Source: Flavobacterium sp. (GTDB lineage: Bacteria > Bacteroidota > Bacteroidia > Flavobacteriales > Flavobacteriaceae). From it: a DNA stretch of 64,000 bases. Location of the stretch: the NCBI RefSeq assembly GCF_027490375.1, contig NZ_JAIXYH010000008.1, forward strand, positions 1-64,000. The letters run 5' to 3'. The translations under genes and the position numbers were made by a program. The notes beneath the pieces were generated by a model that saw only the letters and a program-made list of their open reading frames with translations, was not told the DNA's origin and ran no database searches. Shown here piece by piece: positions 9,864 to 19,380 of this stretch (position 1 is its first letter; each line of letters opens with the position of its first letter).

Positions 9864-10654
9864 TATTCTGGCGCCTGTATTGTAATTGGTTGTGAATATA
9901 GTACACGAACGTTTTTACCATTTTGGACACCTGGTTTCCATTTCGGAGAATTTTTGATTACGCGCATGGCTTCATTTTTTGTCCCGCTACCAATGTCACG
10001 AAGTACTTTGATGTCGGTTAACGATCCGTCTTTTTCAACAACGAACTGCACGATAATTTTTCCGCCATTTTCAAGATCTTCCGGTACGCGGAAGTTCTTT
10101 CTGATGTACTCCATGAATTTTGCTGGTCCACCTGGAAATTCCGGTTTTACCTCCACGGCATTATATACGGTATTATCTTCAACCACTTTAGAATCGGCTG
10201 GGCCGTCTCCACTTGGTTCTTCGATAACGATACGTCCGTCGTCTTGACCTTTAACGTCTTTTGCACCAACGTTCTTGTCTTTAAGTTCTTCAATAGTTTT
10301 AATTTCTTCAACTACTTCTTCCTTCTTAACGACTTTAGGTTTAACGAATTTCACCTCATCGATTTTCGGAGCAGGTGGTGGCGGTGGCGGTGGTGGAACC
10401 AAAGGTTTATCTGGCGGCGGTGGAGCAAGTTTAGCCATGTCGACCATAGTTACTTTCTCTTCTTCCTCCTCATCTTTTCCGTCGGGTAACCAACCGGGAA
10501 GTCCAACTGCAACCATAAAACCTACGCCACCGATAAGTAGCGCAAGCATCGTTACTTTTGGATTCTTTTTGCGCAATTCGTATGCTCCGTATTCTTTGTT
10601 TCGACCTTCAAAAACTAGGTCGAGCCATTTCTGTCTATAGATATCTAATTTCAT
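9863..10654 (-). CDS. TonB family energy transducer
   Basis: Single TM, Pro-rich PPPPPPPPAPKIDEVKFVKPKVVKKEEV, C-terminal TonB domain. Confidence 0.92.
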   Translation of the reverse strand: MKLDIYRQKWLDLVFEGRNKEYGAYELRKKNPKVTMLALLIGGVGFMVAVGLPGWLPDGKDEEEEEKVTMVDMAKLAPPPPDKPLVPPPPPPPPAPKIDEVKFVKPKVVKKEEVVEEIKTIEELKDKNVGAKDVKGQDDGRIVIEEPSGDGPADSKVVEDNTVYNAVEVKPEFPGGPAKFMEYIRKNFRVPEDLENGGKIIVQFVVEKDGSLTDIKVLRDIGSGTKNEAMRVIKNSPKWKPGVQNGKNVRVLYSQPITIQAPE

Positions 10655-10683
10655 AACTACTTCAATTTTGCCTGTAAGACAGA

Positions 10684-11220
10684 TTATTTAAATAGAGCGG
10701 ATTCTTCTTTGGTGATATCGACAATTGCATAAGTTGGTACTTTACAAATTGCCATTTCATCAAGGATATCGACTAAATTCTTGTAGGTAGATTTCTTATC
10801 CGCTTTGATTAATACGATCAATCCTTTTTTAGGATCACCCATAAATTGCGGCACGGAAACCATCTTCTCAAGAATTTGTTTGCGAATACCTTCTTTACCG
10901 TAAGTGAAATCTTTTACAGCTTCGATAGGCTCATCTAACTGCCCCATGTAGCTTTTTAATTTTCCATCCGGACCGATCACGATGTTCATGGTACGCTCTT
11001 GCGCAATTTTAATTTCCTCTTGATTCTTATCATCCTTATCAGGCATACCTAAATCCATCGATTGAGGTTTTGATAAAGAGGTTGTAAGCATGAAGAAGGT
11101 GATCAACAAGAACGCTAAATCCACCATCGCGGTTAAGTCAACCTTCGAGTTTTGTTTCTTACTGCGAACTTTCTTTTTGCCTTTGCCGCCGTCGTCGCCG
11201 CCGGTATTTAATTCAGCCAT
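10684..11220 (-). CDS. ExbD/TolR-family biopolymer transporter
   Basis: KVDLTAMVDLAFLLITFFMLTTSL. Confidence 0.93.
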   Translation of the reverse strand: MAELNTGGDDGGKGKKKVRSKKQNSKVDLTAMVDLAFLLITFFMLTTSLSKPQSMDLGMPDKDDKNQEEIKIAQERTMNIVIGPDGKLKSYMGQLDEPIEAVKDFTYGKEGIRKQILEKMVSVPQFMGDPKKGLIVLIKADKKSTYKNLVDILDEMAICKVPTYAIVDITKEESALFK

Positions 11221-11232
11221 TTTAGTTTCTTA

Positions 11233-11850
11233 TTAAAAGTTATCGCTTCTCAAGCCAGTTACCAAGTTAAACTTGTTCACTTCTTGCTTTTGTAGAATAT
11301 CCATCACTTCTTTGATTTGTGGATATTGTTCTTTCGCATCGCCTTTGATAGCGAAGTTTAGTTGCTTCTGATTTACTTCTGCATTTGCGTTACGCGCAGC
11401 ACGAACCCAATCAGCCAACTGGTTATCTAGAGAATCGTGCGGAATACCTTTTTGCAAACCTTTTTGGTTGCGCTCCGATGAAGTCAGGTTAATCAAGACT
11501 TTCAACTGGTTGGCAGGAACTCCGAACTCTTCCATCAAACTGAAGCGTTTTTTCTCTTCTTCAGTAAAAGACAGTCTATACTTTTCCGCGATCGCTTCTA
11601 AGGTTTTAATTCGAACGTCTGGCGCTTTCACACCAAAGAACACCTTACCACTATCACCAATTGTGATGATAGCCAGATCTGTATCAGGCAATTTTACTTG
11701 AACCGTTGAGTTTGGTGTTTCCACCGGTAGCGGTTCGGGTTGTTTTGCCGTTGCGGTTAAGATAAAGAATGTCAGCAATAAAAACGCAACGTCGCACATC
11801 GCAGTCATGTCGATTGCCGTTACCTTTTTTGACATTTTAACTTTAGCCAT
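11233..11850 (-). CDS. ExbD/TolR-family biopolymer transporter (second paralog)
   Basis: AIDMTAMCDVAFLLLTFFILTAT. Confidence 0.93.
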   Translation of the reverse strand: MAKVKMSKKVTAIDMTAMCDVAFLLLTFFILTATAKQPEPLPVETPNSTVQVKLPDTDLAIITIGDSGKVFFGVKAPDVRIKTLEAIAEKYRLSFTEEEKKRFSLMEEFGVPANQLKVLINLTSSERNQKGLQKGIPHDSLDNQLADWVRAARNANAEVNQKQLNFAIKGDAKEQYPQIKEVMDILQKQEVNKFNLVTGLRSDNF

Positions 11851-11881
11851 TTTTTATCTTTTTGAGATTATATTATAAAAA

Positions 11882-12721
11882 TTAACCTCTTAAGCTTCCT
11901 TTAAATCTTCTGTAAGTTGCTACGATTGTAGAACCTGCTTCGTCAATTGAATACGTTAATGTATCGATTTTAGATGTGAAGAAGTTGTAAGTGATGATTG
12001 CAAGAGCAGATGTAGAGATACCTGTTGCTGTGTTGATAAGTGCTTCAGAGATACCGTTTGCAAGAGCTGCTTGGTCTGGAGTACCTGAAGTTGCTAACGC
12101 ACCAAACGCCGTGATCATACCCATTACCGTTCCAAGAAGACCCGCAAGCGTACCTAACGATACCAAAGTCGACAAGATAGTTAGGTTTTTCTCCAACATT
12201 GGCATTTCCAATGAAGTAGCTTCTTCGATTTCTTTCTGAATGGTCTCAGTAGCTGCTTCGCTGTCGAAACCTTCTTTCTTCACCTCGTTGTATTTGATAA
12301 GAGCTGCTTTAATTGCATTAGCTACAGAACCTTTCTGCTTGTCGCAATCTGCAATAGCACCATCAATGTTTCCAGAGCTGATGTTTGTTTGAACCGACTT
12401 CATAAACTTATCTAAGTTTCCTGTACCAGCTGCCTTAGAAATCACGAAGAAACGCTCGATAGAGAACACAAGTACCATCAACAATAATCCCATCAAAACC
12501 GGTACAATTTTACCTCCTTTGTATACCATTGCTAGGTAGTTTCCTGGTAGCGGGTGCCCTTCTGGGTCGCCTCCTTCAAAGTTATCTGGATTACCCATGA
12601 TAAACTTCCAAATAATTGTACCAATTACAATACAGGCTACAATTACAATTGCGGAAAAGAGGTTTCCACCGTTTGATCCTGATTCTTTCTTCGCTGCACC
12701 AGCGTTTGTTGCATTTGCCAT
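11882..12721 (-). CDS. MotA/TolQ/ExbB proton channel family protein
   Basis: LLGTVMGMITAFGAL and GISEALINTATG motifs. Confidence 0.93.
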   Translation of the reverse strand: MANATNAGAAKKESGSNGGNLFSAIVIVACIVIGTIIWKFIMGNPDNFEGGDPEGHPLPGNYLAMVYKGGKIVPVLMGLLLMVLVFSIERFFVISKAAGTGNLDKFMKSVQTNISSGNIDGAIADCDKQKGSVANAIKAALIKYNEVKKEGFDSEAATETIQKEIEEATSLEMPMLEKNLTILSTLVSLGTLAGLLGTVMGMITAFGALATSGTPDQAALANGISEALINTATGISTSALAIITYNFFTSKIDTLTYSIDEAGSTIVATYRRFKGSLRG

Positions 12722-12801
12722 CTTAAAATAATTTAGTTTTTAATTTTTGTACTTATGTAACTATTGAGTAAAAAGGTTAATTTTTCAATATATGAAAGCG
12801 A

Positions 12802-12835
12802 CAAATTTATATTTTTAGCTTAGATAAAAAAACAA
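12802..12835 (-). promoter_or_regulatory. Candidate Bacteroidota primary sigma promoter for the exb operon
   Basis: TTG (-33) ... TAAATTTG (-7) on the reverse strand. Confidence 0.4.
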
Positions 12836-13081
12836 AAATGCATTTTTTTAAACAGCAAAAATTATCAAAGTTTGACGACAGGAACCAAAACTTTTTCGGA
12901 TTTTAACCGATATTTTTGCATTTATGGCTGTTTTTTAGCAAGTCAGTTGCAAGAATAACATTCATTTTAATAACTACAAACGACTTAATTTAATGATAAT
13001 ATAACATTGCGTTGTAATTGCAACAAAAACCCTACACCTTTATAACGCCATTCCAATAAATCTATTGTACAAAACTAAATT

Positions 13082-14581
13082 ATGAGTAATCAAGACTTTA
13101 TACAAACAATACAGACCGGATACACTTTCAAAGGTGCTGCCATCCAAATTGGCGCCGGAATTTTCCAAGGTGAAGTGCTTTCCGAAGCCGGAGTTCAAAT
13201 TCCATTAAAGACGTTTAACCGCCACGGACTCATCGCAGGAGCTACCGGAACCGGAAAAACAAAAACCATACAAGTGCTTTGCGAACAACTAAGCGCACAA
13301 AGTGTTCCCGTTTTAATGATGGACATCAAAGGCGACTTCAGCGGTATCGCTGTGCCCGGTGAAGTCAAAGATTTTATCACCGAGCGTCACAACAAATTGG
13401 GAATTCCTTTCCATCCAAACGGTTTTCCTGTAGAGTTTCTCACCCTCTCCGAAAATACCGGCATTCCGCTTCGGGCAACCGTTTCCGAATTCGGACCCGT
13501 ACTTTTTAGTCGGATTTTGGGGCTAAACGACACCCAATCGGGAGTGGTTTCGGTAATTTTCAAATACTGCGACGACCAAAAATGGGGACTCATCGATTTG
13601 CAAGATTTCAAAAAAGTATTGCAATTCATTACCGAAGAGGGAAAAGAAGAAATCGAAGCTTCTTACGGAAAAATCGCTGCTTCAACAACAGGAACTATTC
13701 TTCGAAAAATCATCGAACTCGAACAGCAAGGCGGGACTTCTTTCTTCGGAGAAGTTTCTTTCGACGTTAACGACCTCATGCGACACGACGAAACCGGACG
13801 CGGGATCATCAACATCTTACGACTTCAAGACATACAAGATAAACCCAAGCTCTTCTCCACATTTATGTTGAGTTTGTTGGCCGAGCTCTACCAAAATTTG
13901 CCCGAACGCGGCGACCTCGACCAACCCGAATTAGTTTTGTTTATCGACGAAGCGCATCTCATTTTTAATGAAGCTTCCAAAACACTTTTGGATCAAATTG
14001 AAACCATTATTAAGCTCATTCGATCGAAAGGCGTCGGGATTTTCTTTATCACACAAAATCCGACCGACATTCCCGCGGCCGTACTCGCACAATTGGGATT
14101 AAAGATTCAACACGCCTTACGTGCCTTCACGGCCAACGATCGGAAAGCTATAAAATCAACCGCAGAAAACTATCCCGAAACCCGTTTTTACGATACCGCT
14201 GAAATGCTCACACAACTCGGTATTGGCGAAGCGTTTGTGACCGCCTTGAACGAAAAAGGTATTCCAACACCGCTCGTTGCAACAATGTTACGTGCCCCCG
14301 AAAGCCGCATGAATGTTTTAACCGACAGTGAATTGGTTTCTTTAGCTTCACAATCAAAACTCATCGCCAAATACCGCGATCGCATCGAATCGGAAAGCGC
14401 CTACGAAATTCTCGAAAAGCGTTTGCAGCAAGTGCAAGAAACTGTGGAAGAACCGCAATCTAGAAATACTGAATCAGCCGACGAACCGATGAGTCAGACC
14501 ACAAAATCAGTCATTAAAGTTTTAACAAGCGCTACTTTCATTCGCGGTGCTTTTAGCATACTTTCAAAAATCCTGAAGTAA
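13082..14581 (+). CDS. HerA-like helicase / DUF853 ATPase
   Basis: GATGTGKTKTIQ Walker A, LVLFIDEAH Walker B, GIFFITQNPTDIP. Confidence 0.88.
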   Translation: MSNQDFIQTIQTGYTFKGAAIQIGAGIFQGEVLSEAGVQIPLKTFNRHGLIAGATGTGKTKTIQVLCEQLSAQSVPVLMMDIKGDFSGIAVPGEVKDFITERHNKLGIPFHPNGFPVEFLTLSENTGIPLRATVSEFGPVLFSRILGLNDTQSGVVSVIFKYCDDQKWGLIDLQDFKKVLQFITEEGKEEIEASYGKIAASTTGTILRKIIELEQQGGTSFFGEVSFDVNDLMRHDETGRGIINILRLQDIQDKPKLFSTFMLSLLAELYQNLPERGDLDQPELVLFIDEAHLIFNEASKTLLDQIETIIKLIRSKGVGIFFITQNPTDIPAAVLAQLGLKIQHALRAFTANDRKAIKSTAENYPETRFYDTAEMLTQLGIGEAFVTALNEKGIPTPLVATMLRAPESRMNVLTDSELVSLASQSKLIAKYRDRIESESAYEILEKRLQQVQETVEEPQSRNTESADEPMSQTTKSVIKVLTSATFIRGAFSILSKILK

Positions 14582-14585
14582 TCTT

Positions 14586-14954
14586 ATGAAAGCAGTTTAC
14601 ACCGTTTTACTTCTACTCGTAGCGAACGTATTCATGACGTTTGCCTGGTACGGTCATTTAAAATTCAAGGAATGGAAATGGCTCGAATCGCCCGGATTAA
14701 TGAGCATCGTACTCATTTCATGGGGATTTGCCCTGTTCGAGTATTGTTTTCAGGTTCCTGCGAATCGAATTGGATACCAAGAAAACGGCGGTCCGTTTAG
14801 TCTCATGCAGTTAAAAGTCATTCAAGAAGTCATCACAGTAGTGGTTTTCGTGGTTTTCTCCACGCTTTTTTTCAAAAACGAAACTTTAAAATGGAATCAT
14901 CTTGCAGCCTTTGCTTGCATTATCTTAGCCGTCTATTTTATCTTTAAGAAATGA
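14586..14954 (+). CDS. DMT family protein (DUF486)
   Basis: FMTFAWYGHLKF...LISWGFALFEYCFQVPANRIG. Confidence 0.88.
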   Translation: MKAVYTVLLLLVANVFMTFAWYGHLKFKEWKWLESPGLMSIVLISWGFALFEYCFQVPANRIGYQENGGPFSLMQLKVIQEVITVVVFVVFSTLFFKNETLKWNHLAAFACIILAVYFIFKK

Positions 14955-15313
14955 GTGAAATTACCGTACAAAAACAACCGTTTCGCGTTCCGATGACCGA
15001 CGGTAAAATAATCGACGAGCATTTTGGTTTAGCTACGTTTGCCGTTGGAAATCTCTCGCTGGCGCGCATGGTGGCTCCGCCGGGCTGGTCGGAACCGCAT
15101 CAAACGCCCGAATTCGACGAATATACTTTAGTCATTTCCGGACGCAAACAAATTGAAACCGAAACCGGCGTAATCGTATTAGCTGCCAACGAATCGGTTT
15201 TCATTCCAAAAGGAAATCGGATTCGCTACTCCAATCCGTTCGACGAGCCTTGCGAATACGTCTCGGTATGTACACCGCCTTTTTCCATACAAAACGTTAA
15301 CAGAGAAGATTAG
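14951..15313 (+). CDS. Cupin domain protein
   Basis: EPHQTPEFDEYTLVISGRKQI...IPKGNRIRYSN. Confidence 0.8.
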   Translation: MSEITVQKQPFRVPMTDGKIIDEHFGLATFAVGNLSLARMVAPPGWSEPHQTPEFDEYTLVISGRKQIETETGVIVLAANESVFIPKGNRIRYSNPFDEPCEYVSVCTPPFSIQNVNRED

Positions 15314-15328
15314 TTTTTCAGGCTGTTT

Positions 15329-15336
15329 TATCTTTG
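15329..15336 (+). promoter_or_regulatory. Candidate -7 box (TATCTTTG) upstream of ndh
   Basis: Exact TAnnTTTG match 16 nt before the ATG. Confidence 0.4.
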
Positions 15337-15351
15337 TGAAAACTATTCGAC

Positions 15352-16632
15352 ATGAAACAAAGAGTCGTTATCCTCGGAGCAGGCTTCGCCGGTTTAGAAC
15401 TTGCGCAAAAGCTCGAAAATACTGATTACGATGTTCTTTTAATCGACAAAAATAACTACCACCAGTTTCAACCGTTGATGTATCAAGTGGCATCGGCGCG
15501 ACTGGAGCCGGCGTCAATATCTTTTCCGCTTCGCAAAGTTTTTCAACATTCAAAAAACGTGCGCATTCGCATTGCGGAAATCCGACATATCGATACCGAA
15601 AACAAAACGGTAAAGACGTCTATTTCCGACTTCCCGTACGACATTCTCGTTGTGGCACTCGGTTGTACCACGAACTATTTCGGAAATAAGGAATTAGAAT
15701 CGCATGCATTTCCCATGAAATCGGTTCCTGAGGCCATACAATTGCGCAACCGCATTTTACAAACGTTTGAAGATGCACTCGTTGCCAAACCCGAGGAATT
15801 ACAAGCTTTGCTAAACTTTGTGATTGTAGGCGGCGGACCCACCGGCGTTGAGCTGGCTGGCGCTTTAGCAGAAATGAAGCAAAACGTACTTCCGAAAGAT
15901 TATCCGGATAAAGATTTTTCGAAATTGGCCGTTTATCTTTTGGAAAGTTCGGCTAATGTCTTGGATGTAATGAGTGCTGATAGTCAGCGGGTTTCGAGGA
16001 AATATCTCGAAGACTTAGGTGTTATCGTGAAAACGTCGAGTTTTGTAACGAACTACGACGGCGAAATGGTGACCTTAAAATCGGGCGAAACGATTGCTGC
16101 TAAAAACGTGATTTGGGCCGCCGGAATTACGGCAAATCAGATCAGCGGATTGGAAAACGCCGAGCGTACACGCGGCAACCGATTTGTAGTAAACCGCTAC
16201 AACGCACTGCCGAACTACGACAATATCTACGCCTTGGGCGATATTGCGGGAATGACTACGCCAAAATATCCGAACACGCATCCGCAAGTGGCAAGTGTAG
16301 CCATTCAGCAAGCCAAAGCCTTAGCCCAAAATCTTAAAAACCAATTGCAAGGCAAGCAAAAAGTTGAGTTTGAGTATTTCGACAAAGGTTCGATGGCTAC
16401 GATTGGAAAACGCAAGGCGGTAGTCGATTTGCCGAATTTCAGTTTTCAAGGTCGCTTGGCGTGGCTCGCATGGATGTTTATTCACCTCATGCTCATTTTA
16501 TCGGTCAAAAACAAGCTCTCTATTTTTGTCAACTGGGCATTTAGCTATTTCAACAACGACAGTACGCTACGGGTTTTATTGCGACCCGCAAGCAAGGTAA
16601 AACCCGCTCATTTAGAAGGGAAAGTTAGTTAA
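15352..16632 (+). CDS. ndh: Type II NADH dehydrogenase / FAD-dependent oxidoreductase
   Basis: VVILGAGFAGLELAQKL, VGGGPTGVELAGALAEM, YALGDIA. Confidence 0.88.
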   Translation: MKQRVVILGAGFAGLELAQKLENTDYDVLLIDKNNYHQFQPLMYQVASARLEPASISFPLRKVFQHSKNVRIRIAEIRHIDTENKTVKTSISDFPYDILVVALGCTTNYFGNKELESHAFPMKSVPEAIQLRNRILQTFEDALVAKPEELQALLNFVIVGGGPTGVELAGALAEMKQNVLPKDYPDKDFSKLAVYLLESSANVLDVMSADSQRVSRKYLEDLGVIVKTSSFVTNYDGEMVTLKSGETIAAKNVIWAAGITANQISGLENAERTRGNRFVVNRYNALPNYDNIYALGDIAGMTTPKYPNTHPQVASVAIQQAKALAQNLKNQLQGKQKVEFEYFDKGSMATIGKRKAVVDLPNFSFQGRLAWLAWMFIHLMLILSVKNKLSIFVNWAFSYFNNDSTLRVLLRPASKVKPAHLEGKVS

Positions 16633-16638
16633 TTTTTC

Positions 16639-16767
16639 GGGCGCGCCGGCAAAAGTATGTCGTGGAAATAGCGTGTGCTTTTGCCGTCCTGATTTCCGCT
16701 GTAGTCCTCGTTTCGGATAGCTATCGCCCCTCCTCACTGCTGGCTGCCGCTGCAATCAGTCGCGCGG
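16639..16767 (+). repeat. Branched intergenic element E16 (subfamily III) after ndh; homologous sequence extends to about 16926
   Basis: GGGCGCGCCGGCAAAAG..GTGGAAAT..CTTTTGCCGTC..TTTCCGCTGTAGTCCTC..CTGCCGCTGCAATCAGTCGCGCGG. Confidence 0.8.
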
Positions 16768-16925
16768 AGAAAGTGCGCAAGGACATTCCTGATTATTGGG
16801 GAGTGAGTAGAAGGGAAATTCGGGACAGAACACGGATTACACCCGAGGCTCCAGCCGAACGAACGAAGTAAATCAGAGCTAGCGGGATAGCAAGGCTCAA
16901 AGTCGGGAGACTTTGCGCAGCAAGG

Positions 16926-17423
16926 AATCAAATTAGCGGATTGGAAAACGCCGAACGCACGCGCGGCAACCGTTTTGTGGTCGATCAATACAATGCCTTG
17001 CCCAATTTCGACAACATTTATGCCTTGGGCGATATTGCGGCAATGACTACACCAAAATATCCGAATACGCATCCGCAGGTGGCAAGTGTGGCCATTCAGC
17101 AGGCAAAAGTTTTGGCCGATAATTTGAAAAATCAGCTTAAAAACAAGCCGAAAGTAGCGTTTGAGTATTTTGATAAAGGTTCGATGGCAACGATTGGAAA
17201 ACGCAAGGCGGTAGTCGATTTGCCGAATTTCAGTTTTCAAGGTCGCTTAGCGTGGCTCGCCTGGATGTTTATTCACCTCATGCTCATTTTATCGGTCAAA
17301 AACAAACTCTCTATTTTTGTCAATTGGGCGTTCAGTTATTTCAGTAACGACAGCACTTTACGCGTTTTATTACGTCCGGCCAGCAAAGTAAAACCCGTGC
17401 ATTTAGAAGGAAAAGCGAGTTAA
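16926..17423 (+). pseudogene. Truncated duplicate of the ndh C-terminal ~165 codons
   Basis: ISGLENAERTRGNRFVV..HLEGKAS is nearly identical to the ndh C-terminus; N-terminal FAD/NAD half absent, E16 extension precedes it. Confidence 0.85.
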
Positions 17424-17503
17424 AGTGCGTTCGGCATAAAAAGGGTAGCTTGCTTTAATCGTTTACCACTATTTGCTACAATTAAAAAAAGTCAGCTGTT
17501 TTT

Positions 17504-17656
17504 TTACGAACACGGCTTTATAGTTCCTTGTGCTGAACGTTTTTTGAAGTACTCTAATAATTCTTGCTTTGTCATTTTAGATAACTTCTCGCTCAATTTA
17601 TCTCGCTCATGACGCATAAATTTAACTGCGTCAAATGATTTTTCAGTTGTCTTCAT
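17504..17656 (-). CDS. 50-aa candidate antitoxin partner of the PIN protein (not in the supplied ORF track)
   Basis: Read manually: MKTTEKSFDAVKFMRHERDKLSEKLSKMTKQELLEYFKKRSAQGTIKPCS*; overlaps the 3' end of the PIN ORF by 14 nt. Confidence 0.7.
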   Translation of the reverse strand: MKTTEKSFDAVKFMRHERDKLSEKLSKMTKQELLEYFKKRSAQGTIKPCS

Positions 17657-18113
17657 ATTTTTCAAATTCTCTCGGCGAACGTATTTCCAATTGCTTGTAA
17701 CCGTTTCTTATGTTAATTGAGTTATATCCCCTTATTCTTTCGATGTTCACGATATGTTTAAAATTCCAGCTTACTAAAAAGTCGGCATTGTTTATTGTTG
17801 CTAAAGCAATGTGTAAACAATCTGCAAAACTTGTTTGTCCAACTACTTTCTCAGAGATATAGACTGTCGCTAAATCAACTGCTTCCACTGTTAAATCAAT
17901 AAATTCGGTTAATTCGACACGTAAGCTTTTCACCAATTCTTTAACTTTTTCAGGTGCATTTTCGAGTTCATCTTGAGTAACTGTTGAATAAAGAATCGTG
18001 AACTCAGAATCTTTTATTCTTTCAAAAAGAGCAATAGTGTATTCTTTAAACTCTTCGTCAAAATATCCACCGAAAACCGATGTATCAATATAAATTCTTT
18101 GCTTACTTTTCAT
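17643..18113 (-). CDS. PIN domain protein, VapC-like toxin
   Basis: YIDTSVFGGYFDEEF ... QTSFADCLHIALATINNADFLVSWNFKHI. Confidence 0.88.
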   Translation of the reverse strand: MKSKQRIYIDTSVFGGYFDEEFKEYTIALFERIKDSEFTILYSTVTQDELENAPEKVKELVKSLRVELTEFIDLTVEAVDLATVYISEKVVGQTSFADCLHIALATINNADFLVSWNFKHIVNIERIRGYNSINIRNGYKQLEIRSPREFEKYEDN

Positions 18114-18233
18114 TTTAGCCTAATCAGTACCAAAAATACGGATTTTAAGCGTTCGCTTGTTTGGTTCAAAATCCTGTTTGAAAACCCTTCTCCCACAAAG
18201 CGATTGCTCATAACTGGTGGAGATTTAATATTT

Positions 18234-18371
18234 GGGCGCGCCGGCAAAAGTATTTAGTGGAAATTCCGTGAGCTTTTGCCGTCCTGCTTTCCGCTGTAGT
18301 CCTCGTTTCAGAGGGCTATCGCCCTCCTCACTGCGGGCTGCCGCTGCAATCAGTCGCGCGGGGAAAGTGCG
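18234..18371 (+). repeat. Branched intergenic element E18 (subfamily III)
   Basis: Near-identical to the E16 and E19 cores. Confidence 0.8.
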
Positions 18372-18457
18372 CTTTAAGTCGTGTTGTAATTCGTTTTGCT
18401 ATTGTTAAATCAGTTACGATTTGGGTTTGAGGCTAATGGGCAAAAAGCGGTCCTTAT

Positions 18458-18757
18458 TTATAAAAACGTAATTCCAATTCTCTTGTTAAATCCCAATTCA
18501 AAAATTCTGATTAACGTAGAAAGTTGAATATTTCCTTTTCCGTTTTCAATTTTTGAGATATAACTTTTTTTGGTACCTGTTTTTTGGGCCAATTCTTCTT
18601 GAGTAATTTTAGCTTCTTTTCTAGCAGCTTTCAACATTTCACTGACAATAAACATTTGCGAATTTTCTTCGTAAGCATTTCTGCTTGCAGTACCAATTTT
18701 TCCATGTTCAACCTCTATTAGTTGATCAAAAGTTCTAATATCAGTGTACTTTTTCAT
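18458..18757 (-). CDS. HTH XRE-family antitoxin (HigA-like)
   Basis: KITQEELAQKTGTKKSYISKIENGKGNIQLSTLIRIFE. Confidence 0.9.
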   Translation of the reverse strand: MKKYTDIRTFDQLIEVEHGKIGTASRNAYEENSQMFIVSEMLKAARKEAKITQEELAQKTGTKKSYISKIENGKGNIQLSTLIRIFELGFNKRIGITFL

Positions 18758-19101
18758 AATTCTAATTTTTTACTTTTAAAGTAATCCTGTTTTAATTTTG
18801 TTGCTTTCTGTAACTCATCGTTTGGAGTCTTTTGCGTTTTTTTCTGAAATCCGTTAAATAAAACAACTAATTTACCGCGATCAAAGCAACAAAAAATCCT
18901 GTAAATATTTGATTGATAATCAATTCTTATTTCATACAGCCCTTCTGTTCCCGTTAAATGTTTTAGAAATTTTTCAGGTACTTTATCAACTTGTTTGATC
19001 AGTTCCAATACATATTGTATCTTCTGTTTTACCTTTTCATCCTGCTTTTGGTAAAATTCTATAAAATGGTTTTGATAAAAAATGATCTCCCTAGCCATCA
19101 C
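18754..19101 (-). CDS. RelE/HigB-family toxin
   Basis: FLKHLTGTEGLYEIRIDYQSNIYRIFCCFDRGKLVVLFNGFQKKTQKTP; ATGA overlap with the HTH gene. Confidence 0.92.
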   Translation of the reverse strand: MMAREIIFYQNHFIEFYQKQDEKVKQKIQYVLELIKQVDKVPEKFLKHLTGTEGLYEIRIDYQSNIYRIFCCFDRGKLVVLFNGFQKKTQKTPNDELQKATKLKQDYFKSKKLEL

Positions 19102-19241
19102 GCAAAGTTATCTCAAAAGATAACAAAAGCAAAGAAATTACGGAATTTTATACAAAGCGTTCTCTTAGATACGGTTTCGAAATTTAGCGCACATCAACAC
19201 GAATTCTGCAAAAAGTTTACTGGATATTCAAATTAATATTT

Positions 19242-19380
19242 GGGCGCGCCGGCAAAAGTACTAAGTGGAAATTCCGTGAGCTTTTGCCGTCCTGCTTTCC
19301 GCTGTAGTCCTCGTTTCAGAGGGCTATTGCCCCTCTTCACTGCGGGCTGCCGCTGCAATCAGTCGCGCGGGGAAAGTGCG
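19242..19380 (+). repeat. Branched intergenic element E19 (subfamily III); homologous extension to about 19551
   Basis: Near-identical to the E18 and E16 cores. Confidence 0.8.

Noticed and set aside
16639-19380. E16/E18/E19 as insertion sequences
   Set aside because: No transposase ORF, no terminal inverted repeats of IS type, and no visible target-site duplication at this resolution.
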